From Superficieibacter sp. 1612_C1 (GTDB lineage: Bacteria > Pseudomonadota > Gammaproteobacteria > Enterobacterales > Enterobacteriaceae): a DNA stretch of 64,000 nucleotides. The stretch's first letter is position 1. Every line of letters starts with the position of its first letter. The notes under the pieces were generated by a model that did not search any database, was not told the origin of the DNA, and saw only the letters and a program-made list of their open reading frames with translations. The stretch covers positions 1,264,030 to 1,328,029 of the forward strand of contig NZ_JADGMI010000001.1 in NCBI RefSeq assembly GCF_015234305.1. The letters are read 5' to 3'. Made by a program: the position numbers and the translations under genes. Positions 7,182-15,842 of this stretch are shown here, piece by piece.

Positions 7182-9146
7182 TTATTTTCGCCCTGGCAGC
7201 GTTTTCACCAGTTCTTCGGGACTGACCGACGCCACCACACTGCCCACCAGCGGCATTTTCAGGATGTGATTTTTAATCTTACCCACCACATGCATCTCGC
7301 ACGGCTTACAGTCAAAACGCAGGGTTAATACCTCATCGCCATGCACCAGCTGCATCGGCGTGGCGCGCCCGCCTTTAACGCCGGTCACGCCTTTTGCCTG
7401 TTTCGGACACAGATTAAAGGCAAACCGCAGACAATGTTTGGTGATCATCACCGGCACGTCGCCCTTCTCTTCATGCGCTTCATACGCCGCGTCGATCAAC
7501 GTCACCCCATAGCGCTGGTAGAACGCCCGCGCTTTATGGTTATAGACGTTCGCCAGAAAGCTCAGATGCGTTTCTGGATAAACCGGCGCAGGCTGCGCCA
7601 CCGCTTTTCGCTGCCCGCGCTGGTATCTCGCCAGCCGCGCCTCGTCCAGCAACTCCACCGTTTCGCGGCGTAGCTGGTTGAGCTGGCTTGCTGGCACAAA
7701 TAACGCCCCCGGCAAGTTGACGGCGACGTTCTGCGCGTAGTAGCGCGTTTGCCCGAGCTTCGCCAGGCCGTCATGCAGGCTGGCGAGGGCTTTCTCCGCG
7801 TTGTTAGCCTCTCCGAACAGCCCTTCAAGCGTATGCGTCACGCTGACGCCATCCTCGCTGGTCAGGGTTAAAATAAGCTGTTCCTGCCAGCCGCCGAGTT
7901 CGATATCCACCGCAATGCGTCGCTCGCTGGAGGTCTTTAACAGCGCCTGCTGCCAGTGATGATCGAGGTTACGATTAAGCGGATGGTGCGCGCGCAGGGT
8001 CTGCATCTGCGCGGGCATCTCATTCGGCCAGACGCGATAGCGATTTTCCGTCAGCTTTTCCACAGTATTCGCCCGGAATCCGACGACCTCGCGCTTAATC
8101 ATCACGTTAAGACCGTCGCCGTTCGCCAGCGGCACGGTCGCGTCAACATCCAGATGATCTCTGGCGACCTTCAATACCTCTCCCACCGGCAGTCCGATAA
8201 ATTTGGGCGAATCAAACGCGCCGATGTCGCCTTTGCGCTGGTTGACGAAGTAATCGGTACTGCCGCGGTGAAAGGTTTTCTCGGTGGACGGAATGAAGAA
8301 ATGTTCCGTGCGCCCTGCCGATGCGCGTGCCAGATCGCCGCGCGCCTCAATAATGGCATCCAGCATCTGCCGGTAATGAGCCGTAATATTCTTTACGTAG
8401 CTCATATCTTTATAGCGACCTTCAATCTTGAAGGAGCGCACGCCCGCGTCAATCAGCGCCGCCAGGTTGGCGGTCTGATCGTTGTCTTTCATCGATAACA
8501 GATGCTTTTCATAGGCGACAACCCGCCCCTGATCGTCCTTCAAGGTGTACGGCAAACGGCAGGCCTGCGAGCAGTCGCCGCGGTTGGCGCTGCGCCCGGT
8601 CTGGGCATGAGAGATATAGCACTGGCCGGAATAGGCTACGCACAGCGCGCCGTGAACGAAGAACTCAATGGTGGCGTCGGTGGCCTGGTGGATGGCGCTG
8701 ATTTGCGTCAGGTTAAGCTCGCGGGCAAGCACGATCTGACTGAAACCAACATCGCCGAGAAATTTCGCCTTTTCCACGCTGCGAATATCGCACTGGGTGC
8801 TGGCATGAAGCTCAATCGGCGGGATATCCAGCTCCAGAATGCCCATATCCTGCACAATCAGCGCGTCCACGCCGGTCTGATAGAGATCGGTGATCAGCTT
8901 TTGCGCTGGTTCCAGCTCATTATCATGAAGGATGGTATTAAGCGTCACGAAGATTTTCGCGCCGTAACGATGGGCAAAGGGCACCAGTTCAGCGATATCG
9001 CGAAGCGAATTGCTGGCATTGTGTCGCGCGCCAAAACCGGGGCCGCCAATATAAACGGCGTCCGCGCCGTGCAGAATCGCCTCGCGGGCGATAGCGGTAT
9101 CGCGGGCAGGACTTAACAGTTCAAGATGATGAGGTTGCAGGCGCAT
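7182..9146 (-). CDS. rlhA: 23S rRNA C2501 hydroxylase RlhA (U32 family)
   Basis: The 654-residue protein is the orthologue of E. coli YdcP/RlhA, which is required for 5-hydroxycytidine at position 2501 of 23S rRNA and belongs to the peptidase U32 family, now seen as RNA- and cofactor-modifying enzymes. The N-terminal half is a TIM-barrel with 'LELLSPARD', 'GADAVYIGGPGFGARHNA' and the cysteine cluster region 'CYISHAQTGRSANRGDCSQACRLPY', written here in parts: GQCYISHAQ and RGDCSQACRLPY (about residues 175-200), plausible Fe-S ligands. The C-terminal part adds the FNLCPKQ and DCKPCEMHV Cys motifs. Length equals the K-12 protein within one residue. Confidence 0.93.
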   Translation of the reverse strand: MRLQPHHLELLSPARDTAIAREAILHGADAVYIGGPGFGARHNASNSLRDIAELVPFAHRYGAKIFVTLNTILHDNELEPAQKLITDLYQTGVDALIVQDMGILELDIPPIELHASTQCDIRSVEKAKFLGDVGFSQIVLARELNLTQISAIHQATDATIEFFVHGALCVAYSGQCYISHAQTGRSANRGDCSQACRLPYTLKDDQGRVVAYEKHLLSMKDNDQTANLAALIDAGVRSFKIEGRYKDMSYVKNITAHYRQMLDAIIEARGDLARASAGRTEHFFIPSTEKTFHRGSTDYFVNQRKGDIGAFDSPKFIGLPVGEVLKVARDHLDVDATVPLANGDGLNVMIKREVVGFRANTVEKLTENRYRVWPNEMPAQMQTLRAHHPLNRNLDHHWQQALLKTSSERRIAVDIELGGWQEQLILTLTSEDGVSVTHTLEGLFGEANNAEKALASLHDGLAKLGQTRYYAQNVAVNLPGALFVPASQLNQLRRETVELLDEARLARYQRGQRKAVAQPAPVYPETHLSFLANVYNHKARAFYQRYGVTLIDAAYEAHEEKGDVPVMITKHCLRFAFNLCPKQAKGVTGVKGGRATPMQLVHGDEVLTLRFDCKPCEMHVVGKIKNHILKMPLVGSVVASVSPEELVKTLPGRK

Positions 9147-9217
9147 ACAATCGTCGTTATCCGGAAAAAGAAAAGGACGGCTATTGTAGTCAGAAGCCCA
9201 CAGTTTCGAAACGGTTT

Positions 9218-9754
9218 TTACGGCGTTGGCGCGTAATGGATGAGCGAGTGAAACAGTACCGTTTCCTCCGTGCTGTTGCGGTAAGCGTGCGTCTGGTCGC
9301 CCGCGAAGCGGATGCCGTGGTTAGCGGTAATGGTCTGCCACCTTTCGTCAATGCGCATCTCTAAAACGCCGCTGATCACCACCACATGCTCAATGACCCC
9401 TTTTTCATGCGGCGTGGATTCGCTGAACGCGCCGGGCGCAAGCGTGATTGACAGATGATCGAAGCGCAGCACCTCATCGAAGGGAAAGAGCGGCGTGATC
9501 ACCATCGCCTGCTGCTGCGGATCGTAAACGGGGCGTGGGTCAGCCTGTTCAGGCACGATAAATACCGAAAACGGCACGTTCAGCCCGGTGGCGATTTTCC
9601 ACAGGGTAGCCACCGTCGGACTGGATTCATGACGTTCAATTTGACCGAGCATCGCTTTCGAGACGCCCGTTTCTTCCGCGAGACGTGAAAGGCTCCAGCC
9701 CCGCTGCTGGCGCAGGTTTTTTAAAGTTGTCGCCAGATAATCTGCAATATCCAT
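9218..9754 (-). CDS. sutR: HTH/cupin transcriptional regulator SutR
   Basis: A 178-residue protein: XRE-type helix-turn-helix over residues ~8-62 (WSLSRLAEETGVSKAMLGQ) and a C-terminal cupin (about 105-175, with STPHEKGVIEHVVV). It matches E. coli SutR (YdcN), a regulator reported to act on sulfur-utilisation genes. The second of two adjacent ATGs (9754) is preferred: it gives the K-12 length and places AGGAG at a 5-nt spacing. It is divergent from ydcO, with about 90 bp between. Confidence 0.9.
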   Translation of the reverse strand: MDIADYLATTLKNLRQQRGWSLSRLAEETGVSKAMLGQIERHESSPTVATLWKIATGLNVPFSVFIVPEQADPRPVYDPQQQAMVITPLFPFDEVLRFDHLSITLAPGAFSESTPHEKGVIEHVVVISGVLEMRIDERWQTITANHGIRFAGDQTHAYRNSTEETVLFHSLIHYAPTP

Positions 9755-9843
9755 CATCTCTCCTGTGAAGCCGCCAGTTTAGCACTTGTCCGCTATAGCG
9801 CACAGTGTTAGATTTTCTGGACGTTATAACGCACGAGGCAGCT

Positions 9844-11016
9844 ATGCGCAGTTTGTCATTCTCTTTTCATCCGCTACTGGCGGGGTTCGTGGCAGTCCTT
9901 GTTGGCTATGCCAGCTCGGCGGCAATTATCTGGCAGGCCGCCGCTGCCGCTGGCGCTAACGATGTGCAGATCGCTGGCTGGATGACCGCGCTGGGCATAG
10001 GCATGGGGATAAGCACGCTGGCGCTGACACTCTGGTATAAAACGCCGGTACTTACCGCCTGGTCAACGCCCGGGGCAGCGCTTCTCGCCACCAGCCTGGA
10101 GGGCGTTTCACTGAACGAGGCGGTGGGCATTTTTATCTTTGCCAACGCGCTGATCCTGCTCTGCGGCCTTACCGGACTGTTCGCCCGTCTGATGAAGATT
10201 GTGCCGCCGGGGCTGGCGGCAGCGATGCTGGCAGGCATTCTGTTGCGCTTTGGGTTGCAGATGTTTACACCGCTGCCGCAAAATATCGTGTTGTGCGGCA
10301 GTATGTTTCTTGCCTGGTGCAGCGTGCGCCTTATTGCGCCACGCTATGCCATTATCGCCACACTCGTCGTCGGCCTTATCATTGTCATCCTAAAAGGTGA
10401 CATTGTCACAAAAAACTTACCCATCGCGCTTGTGATGCCGACATTTATTATGCCGCAATTTACCCCATCCGCGCTGGTGAGCATTGGCCTGCCGCTGTTT
10501 CTGGTGACGATGGCCTCGCAAAACGCGCCGGGCGTCGCCACGATGCAGACCGCGGGATACCCCGTCGCCGTCTCTCCGTTGATGATATTTACCGGCGGGT
10601 TGGCGCTGCTGCTGTCGCCTTTCGGCGTCTATTCTATCTGCATCGCCGCCATCACCGCCGCGATATGCCAGAGCCCGGACGCCCATCCGGATAAAAATAA
10701 GCGCTGGCTGGCCGCTGCTGCTGCCGGGGGTTTCTATCTGCTGGCGGGCATCCTCGGCGGTTCGATCACCGCGCTGATTGCCGCATTGCCGACAAGCTGG
10801 GTTCAGATGCTGGCGGGGCTGGCGCTCTTCAACACGCTTAGCGGGAGTTTACACCAGGCGCTGATCCACGAACGCGAGCGTGATGCGGCGATGCTCACCT
10901 TTCTGCTGACGGCCAGCGGCATTACGCTTTTCGGCGTTGGCTCCGCCTTCTGGGGGTTAATCCTGGGAGGCGCGTACAGGGCGCTGACGTCACGCCTGCG
11001 ACGCGCGGAGCTGTGA
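9844..11016 (+). CDS. ydcO: BenE-family transporter YdcO
   Basis: A 390-residue polytopic membrane protein of the benzoate:proton symporter (BenE) family, matching E. coli YdcO. Characteristic segments are 'VGYASSAAIIWQAA', TAWSTPGAALL (about residue 70), and PLFLVTMASQNAPG (about 220). ATG at 9844 is selected because it follows a GAGG site and yields the family N-terminus; an earlier in-frame ATG (9805) lacks such support. The transported substrate of YdcO is not established. Its last 27 bases overlap the convergent AraC-type gene. Confidence 0.88.
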   Translation: MRSLSFSFHPLLAGFVAVLVGYASSAAIIWQAAAAAGANDVQIAGWMTALGIGMGISTLALTLWYKTPVLTAWSTPGAALLATSLEGVSLNEAVGIFIFANALILLCGLTGLFARLMKIVPPGLAAAMLAGILLRFGLQMFTPLPQNIVLCGSMFLAWCSVRLIAPRYAIIATLVVGLIIVILKGDIVTKNLPIALVMPTFIMPQFTPSALVSIGLPLFLVTMASQNAPGVATMQTAGYPVAVSPLMIFTGGLALLLSPFGVYSICIAAITAAICQSPDAHPDKNKRWLAAAAAGGFYLLAGILGGSITALIAALPTSWVQMLAGLALFNTLSGSLHQALIHERERDAAMLTFLLTASGITLFGVGSAFWGLILGGAYRALTSRLRRAEL

Positions 11017-11862
11017 CGGCGTCATGCCGATCGCGCTTTTAAAGCGGTTGCTGAAATGGCTGGCCGAGCTGAACCCACAGGCCAGCGCGATATCGGTAAG
11101 CGGCGTCGTTGAATGCCGCACCAGTTGAAGCGCCCGCTCCATTCGCCGCTGCATCACATATTGATAAGGTGCCATCTGCATCGACTGACGGAACATCCGC
11201 GCAAAATGGTATTCACTCAGGGAGGCGATGCCCGCCAGGTCGTTGAGCGTCAGCGGTTGCGACAGGTTGGCGTCGATCCAGGCTAACACGTTGCGTAATA
11301 CCGAGGGGGCCAGGCCACCTTTCACCGTGGGCAACTGCCACTGTACGTTGCTGTAGTGGCGAATTAAATGCGTCAGCAGCAGCGTTGAGGCGGTGCTGAG
11401 CGTCATCTGATTGGCCTGCTCGCGCCAGCTGTTACCGAGCAAAAACTGCCGATAGACGGTTGTGATCTGCGCATCGCTGCCAAAGGTTTTTTCATCCAGC
11501 GTCAGGGAGTGCGGACTCCGATCCCAGACCTTCTCGCCAATATCACGCAGATGGGCATCGGTACAGTAAAGATGCACAAACGACAGGTCATCGCGGATAT
11601 CCCAGCTTGACTCGCTCTCTTTCGGCATCAGACAAAACCGATCCGGGCCGCCGCCGTTTTTCCAGCCGCCTGCCGTTTTATGGTAGCTCTCATAGCCGTC
11701 AGCGACATACAGGCTCAGCGTATGATGGTCACAATATTGCGTGATGTTATCGCGTTTATTCGACCATGCCGCCAGCCGGATACCGGAATTCAGCGCTACG
11801 GTATCGTGTAATACGGCTTTATGATTTCGCAGATTTTCAAATGCGCCGTAGGTTTCTGCCAT
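10990..11862 (-). CDS. AraC-family transcriptional regulator
   Basis: A 290-residue regulator. Residues ~190-288 form the AraC/XylS DNA-binding domain with two helix-turn-helix units (PLTLNDLAGIASLSEYHFAR and 'PLTDIALACGFSSASHFSNRFK'). The N-terminal ~170 residues are a probable ligand-binding cupin-like domain. I do not recognise a specific orthologue. It is divergently transcribed from an EamA-type exporter gene starting at 12047, the usual arrangement for a regulator and its transporter target, so control of that exporter is a fair inference. The 3' end overlaps ydcO tail-to-tail. Confidence 0.85.
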   Translation of the reverse strand: MAETYGAFENLRNHKAVLHDTVALNSGIRLAAWSNKRDNITQYCDHHTLSLYVADGYESYHKTAGGWKNGGGPDRFCLMPKESESSWDIRDDLSFVHLYCTDAHLRDIGEKVWDRSPHSLTLDEKTFGSDAQITTVYRQFLLGNSWREQANQMTLSTASTLLLTHLIRHYSNVQWQLPTVKGGLAPSVLRNVLAWIDANLSQPLTLNDLAGIASLSEYHFARMFRQSMQMAPYQYVMQRRMERALQLVRHSTTPLTDIALACGFSSASHFSNRFKSAIGMTPSQLRASQA

Positions 11863-12046
11863 CGCGTTACATCACCTGTGGGGGATCATTATTTCAGTCT
11901 ATGGACAGGCTTTCTGAGATACCAGACCTGAGCACCATCCAGCGTTAAAAAAGCGCAAGAATTTGCAAGTCTCCCGCAGCCCGCTGCAAGCTGACGCGCC
12001 GGGTAAGGCGCATACTGCGTGCATTCAACATAACAGAGAACCACGT

Positions 12047-12952
12047 ATGAACGCACTGCTTTACGGCCTGGTAGTGGCGATCTGGGGCACGACCTGGATC
12101 GCTATTTTTCTTCAACAGGGTGATGTTCCCGCGCCGGTATCGATTTTCTGGCGCTTCGCCGTCGCCAGCCTGACGCTGCTCATTGTTTTAGGTCTGAGCC
12201 GCCGACTGCGCAGGTTGGCCCTGCGGGATCACCTTTTCTGCGTGCTTCAGGGCTGCTGCGTTTTCGGCTTTAACTTCTGGTGTTTTTATACCGCCGCCGC
12301 GTGGATCAATACCGGCCTTGAATCAGTTATTTTCTCTATGGCAGTGCTGTTTAACGCCCTTAATAGCTTTTTGTTTTTTGGACAGAAGCCGTCGCGCCGC
12401 TTTTACATTGCCGCCATTCTGGGGATGGGCGGGATCGTTACCCTCTTCTGGCAGGATCTGATGGCGACGGGCGTGAGCTGCACTCTGCTTTTCGGCGCGG
12501 GCCTTTCCCTGCTGGGGACCTGGGGCTTTTCGCTGGGCAATATGATAAGCCTGCGCCATCAACGTAACGGGCTGGAGACAATGACCACAAACACCTGGGC
12601 AATGTTGTGGGGCACGCTGATCATGGGAACCATCGCGTTATTACGCGGGGACGACTTTACCCCTGACTGGACGGTGAGCTATCTCGGCGCGATGCTTTAT
12701 CTGGCCATATTCGGTTCGGTGATTGCCTTCGGCGCGTACTTTACGCTGGTGGGCCGCATCGGGGCCGGGAACGCGGCTTACAGCACACTGCTTTTCCCGC
12801 TGGTGGCGCTGACCCTCTCCACGTTCTATGAAGGCTATGTTTGGCATCTGAATGCAGTGCTGGGATTAGGGTTAATCCTTACCGGCAATCTGGTGATGTT
12901 CGCCAGGCCCGTGCGCATCGCAGGCATTAGGAAGTTACAACGTCACGCCTGA
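12047..12952 (+). CDS. EamA/DMT-superfamily exporter
   Basis: A 301-residue protein with about ten hydrophobic helices in two EamA repeats (residues ~3-135 and ~150-285), typical of drug/metabolite transporters that export amino acids or other metabolites. It starts 'MNALLYGLVVAIWGTTW', the usual family N-terminus, at 12047; an upstream in-frame ATG at 11963 would add an unlikely hydrophilic extension. The divergent AraC gene is its probable regulator. A strong bidirectional terminator follows immediately. The substrate is not predictable. Confidence 0.85.
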   Translation: MNALLYGLVVAIWGTTWIAIFLQQGDVPAPVSIFWRFAVASLTLLIVLGLSRRLRRLALRDHLFCVLQGCCVFGFNFWCFYTAAAWINTGLESVIFSMAVLFNALNSFLFFGQKPSRRFYIAAILGMGGIVTLFWQDLMATGVSCTLLFGAGLSLLGTWGFSLGNMISLRHQRNGLETMTTNTWAMLWGTLIMGTIALLRGDDFTPDWTVSYLGAMLYLAIFGSVIAFGAYFTLVGRIGAGNAAYSTLLFPLVALTLSTFYEGYVWHLNAVLGLGLILTGNLVMFARPVRIAGIRKLQRHA

Positions 12953-12960
12953 AACCGCTA

Positions 12961-12994
12961 AAAAAACCCGGCATCATGCATAGCCGGGTTTTTC
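12961..12994. terminator. Bidirectional intrinsic terminator
   Basis: A 10-bp perfect stem (AAAACCCGGC, 12963-12972, with GCCGGGTTTT, 12983-12992), with A-rich and T-rich flanks, lies between the convergent exporter gene and ydcL. It serves both strands. Confidence 0.85.
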
Positions 12995-12998
12995 CACT

Positions 12999-13664
12999 TT
13001 ATTTTGTGATGTCAAACATCGTGGCGTCGGTCGCCAGATCGTCGACAACCTGTTTTAACGTATCGGCGGTCATTGGCGTATTTTCATTGCTCAGGCTTTC
13101 ACCCTCGCCCATACGTACCACTCTTACTACCGGCTTGTTGGTGGCAGCGTCAATCAGCTCGCCTTCGAAATAGAGGTGCGTATCCATAGTACGGTGTCCC
13201 GTTGCCATTTGCGTTCCCGCCACCACCAGCGCCACCGGGATCACCTCATAGAATTGCAGCCCTTCTTTGCTGGTGTTCACACCGGTGATCGCACCGCGGA
13301 AAATCAGGGTATGTGGCCCCGGAGTCATCACCAGTGGTTTACGCTCTGCCGCCGCCGCTTTTAATTTCGTATTGGTATAGGTCAGCAGCCCATCCAGAAC
13401 TTCTTTACCCACCTGCGTCGTCGGTTTAGGAATTGGATAATAAGTGACCGGACGGTAATCAATGCTGTCGTAATTCGCCGCATTAAAATCCGACGCAACC
13501 CAGCGTAAAATGGGTTTCCCGGTTGCCGAAGTGGTTTCCTGGAGGCCAGAGTAGTCTTTCAAAAAGCCGGAATACTTCTCGGGCTGCGTCACTTTCGATG
13601 CACAGCCGGTTAACGCCAGCAGGCCGCAAAGGGCAGCGACTTTAAAAAGAGCTTGAGTACGCAT
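12999..13664 (-). CDS. ydcL: Lipoprotein YdcL (DUF3313)
   Basis: A 221-residue lipoprotein, orthologue of E. coli YdcL. The signal peptide MRTQALFKVAALCGLLALTGC ends in a lipobox (LTGC, Cys21), shown here as residues 1-21 only by its key LTGC; mature residue +2 is Ala, favouring outer-membrane sorting. The rest is DUF3313, with unknown function. ATG at 13664 has AGGGAC upstream at good spacing, whereas the earlier in-frame ATG (13694) would put ten residues before the signal peptide. It ends at a terminator shared with the exporter gene. Confidence 0.9.
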   Translation of the reverse strand: MRTQALFKVAALCGLLALTGCASKVTQPEKYSGFLKDYSGLQETTSATGKPILRWVASDFNAANYDSIDYRPVTYYPIPKPTTQVGKEVLDGLLTYTNTKLKAAAAERKPLVMTPGPHTLIFRGAITGVNTSKEGLQFYEVIPVALVVAGTQMATGHRTMDTHLYFEGELIDAATNKPVVRVVRMGEGESLSNENTPMTADTLKQVVDDLATDATMFDITK

Positions 13665-13831
13665 GAATATGTCCCTGAATTGATTATTCAACATGTTAAG
13701 TTATAGCAAAAAGGCAAGAAATAGTTGTGACAAAAAAGGTGCTGGAGGCGGAAAATCTGGGGCTAAAGCAAAAAGTCTCCTGCCCCAAAACTCAGGCAGG
13801 AGACACGTTTTACCCGGTTGATACGGACTTA

Positions 13832-14131
13832 CTACTCAAGATTGGCGTGTCGACTGAACATCTGCGCGTCGGTCTGCGCCGTTTTCTCCTTCAATGCGAT
13901 CACCACGCTGTCATAAATAAGCCAGCTCAACGATGGCGTGGTCGGTTCGCCAACGAACCAGACGCTAAAGCCCAGGTGCATCAGGCGGTTGGAAAAGGCT
14001 CGCGCCGCAAAACCGGAACGCCCGGCCCCGGCAACAAATATTCGTTTGGCCCGCATAATCGCCTCGCCCAGCGCGTTAACCGCCTCACCGTCAATCTGCC
14101 GCGCCAGGTCCGGGCGAACCTGGCGCAGGTA
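13832..14131 (-). pseudogene. Decayed 6-phospho-3-hexuloisomerase gene (hxlB remnant)
   Basis: The frame reads YLRQVRPDLARQIDGEAVN..., then the SIS-domain block RIFVAGAGRSG and 'RLMHLGFSVWFVGEPTTP', and jumps straight to the family's C-terminal tail (YDSVVIALKEK...RHANLE). About 75 central residues of a normal ~185-residue HxlB are missing in frame, and the natural start is lost. HxlB interconverts 3-hexulose-6-phosphate and fructose-6-phosphate in the ribulose-monophosphate route. The remnant begins at the codon after the TAA of the DppA-like gene and in the same frame. A 74-codon ORF from ATG 14056 could still be translated, but it lacks much of the SIS domain and is unlikely to be active. 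Confidence 0.8.
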
Positions 14132-15724
14132 TTACTTCATATCTACCTGATAAAAAATGTGTTTACCAAACGGGTCGATTTCGTAGCCCGTCACCTCTTT
14201 GCGCACCGGCTCGAAAATCGTGGAGTGGGCAATCATCACCGCAGGCATCTGATCGTGCATCATCTGCTGCGCCTGTTTGTACAGCGCGGTGCGTTTGTCC
14301 TGGTCGGTAATGACTTTTGCATCGGCAATCAGCTTGTCAAACGGCTTATAGCACCACTTCGCCGAGTTAGAGCCGCCATCCGCTGAGGTGCAGGTAAACA
14401 GCGGGCCGAAGAAATTGTCCGGATCGCCGGTGGCGGTGGTCCAGCCCATCAACGCCGCCTGGTGCTCCCCGCTCTTCACGCGCTTCAGGTATTCGCCCCA
14501 TTCGTAGGTCACAATTTTGGCCTGTACGCCCACTTTCGCCCAGTCGGCTTGGATCATCTCCGCCATGCGTTTGGCGTTCGGATTATAGGGACGCTGAACC
14601 GGCATGGCCCACAAATCGATAGTGGTGCCGTTCGCTAAACCGGCCTCTTTCAGCAGCGCTTTCGCTTTTTCCGGATCGTAATCGTAATCTTTCAGATCGC
14701 TATCGGCGCTCCATACCCCCGGCGGCAGCAGATTTTTAGCCGCCGTGCCGGTGCCGTGGAATACCGCTTCAATGATTGCGGGCTTATTGATGGCCAGCGC
14801 CAGCGCCTGTCGTACTTTGACGTTATCCAGCGGCGCTTTCTGGGTGTTAAAGGCGAGGAAACCGGTGTTCAGCCCCGCTTTACTCATCAGGTTCAGGTCC
14901 TTATTTTCTTTCATCCGCGGCAGATCGGCAGGATTGGGGAATGGCATCACCTGACACTCGTTTTTCTCCAGTTTAGCGAAGCGTACTGAGGCATCCGGTG
15001 TGATGCTAAACACCAGCCGATCCAGTTTTGCTTTGCCGCCCCAGTATTCCGGGAACGCGGTGAAAAGAATGCGCGAATCCTTCTGATACTGCGTCAGCTT
15101 AAATGGCCCGGTGCCGACCGGCTGCATATCCACGCGCTCAGGGGTTCCCGCTTTCAGCATGGCGTCGGCATATTCGGCGGAGAGGATGGAAGCAAAATAC
15201 CAGCCCAGATCGGCAACAAATGGCGCTTCCGGATGAGCGAGATTAAAGCGAACCGTGTAGTCGTCCACTTTATCAATACTGGTAATGAGCGTGCCAAACT
15301 CGAGGCTTTCAAAGTTGGAATAGGTGCCGCCAGAAACCTTATGGTACGGATTGTTGGGATCTTTCTGGCGCATAAACGAGAAGATCACGTCATCGGCGTT
15401 AAAGTCCCGCGTCGGCTTGAAATATTTATTGCTCTGGAACTTCACGCCTTTGCGCAGATGGAAGGTATAGGTTTTGCCATCCTCGCTGACGTCCCAGCGT
15501 TCCGCCAGGCTCGGCTCCAGCTCCGTGGTGCCGACTTTAAAATCCACCAGCCGGTTATACACCGGGACGGCGCTGGCATCCACGCTGGTGCCGGAGGTAT
15601 AGAGCTGCGGGTTAAAGTTTTCCGGCGATCCTTCCGAGCAATACACCAGCGTTTTCGCCGCCACGGTTGAACTTACCGTCAGTGCGGCCAGCGCCAGAGC
15701 AAGGGTAGAGAATTTGCTTTTCAT
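14132..15724 (-). CDS. DppA-like periplasmic peptide-binding protein
   Basis: A 530-residue SBP_bac_5 protein with a signal peptide cleaved near residue 23 (...SSTVAA|KTLVYCSEGSP). It is strongly similar to E. coli DppA along its length (KTLVYCSEGSPE.FNPQL, GTGPFKLTQYQKDSRI, MPVQRPYNPNA, IVTYEWGEYLKR), so it is a DppA paralogue binding di- or small peptides in the periplasm. No permease or ATPase genes are nearby; it probably feeds a DppBCDF system encoded elsewhere. ATG at 15724 is preferred, with an AGGA site; an in-frame ATG 120 bp upstream would destroy the signal peptide. It is divergent from a PepT-like gene, with 118 bp between. Confidence 0.88.
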   Translation of the reverse strand: MKSKFSTLALALAALTVSSTVAAKTLVYCSEGSPENFNPQLYTSGTSVDASAVPVYNRLVDFKVGTTELEPSLAERWDVSEDGKTYTFHLRKGVKFQSNKYFKPTRDFNADDVIFSFMRQKDPNNPYHKVSGGTYSNFESLEFGTLITSIDKVDDYTVRFNLAHPEAPFVADLGWYFASILSAEYADAMLKAGTPERVDMQPVGTGPFKLTQYQKDSRILFTAFPEYWGGKAKLDRLVFSITPDASVRFAKLEKNECQVMPFPNPADLPRMKENKDLNLMSKAGLNTGFLAFNTQKAPLDNVKVRQALALAINKPAIIEAVFHGTGTAAKNLLPPGVWSADSDLKDYDYDPEKAKALLKEAGLANGTTIDLWAMPVQRPYNPNAKRMAEMIQADWAKVGVQAKIVTYEWGEYLKRVKSGEHQAALMGWTTATGDPDNFFGPLFTCTSADGGSNSAKWCYKPFDKLIADAKVITDQDKRTALYKQAQQMMHDQMPAVMIAHSTIFEPVRKEVTGYEIDPFGKHIFYQVDMK

Positions 15725-15842
15725 CACTTTTTCCTGTTTTCTTGAGCCAGAGGCGGATGACGTACATGTCGTTTGCTGACTCATAGATAACATTAAAAAC
15801 GCCTTGCAAGCACCTGATAACATAAATAAAGAAGGAAACACC

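Noticed and set aside
11985..12020. REP-like fragment in the promoter of the EamA exporter gene
   Set aside because: Only a short GCCGGGTAAGGCG-like stretch is present, without the palindromic partner, so it is too weak to list as a repeat.
13727..14386. 219-codon rightward frame across ydcL upstream DNA, the hxlB remnant and the end of the dppA-like gene
   Set aside because: The opposite strand carries recognisable SIS-domain and peptide-binding-protein sequence; this frame is its shadow.
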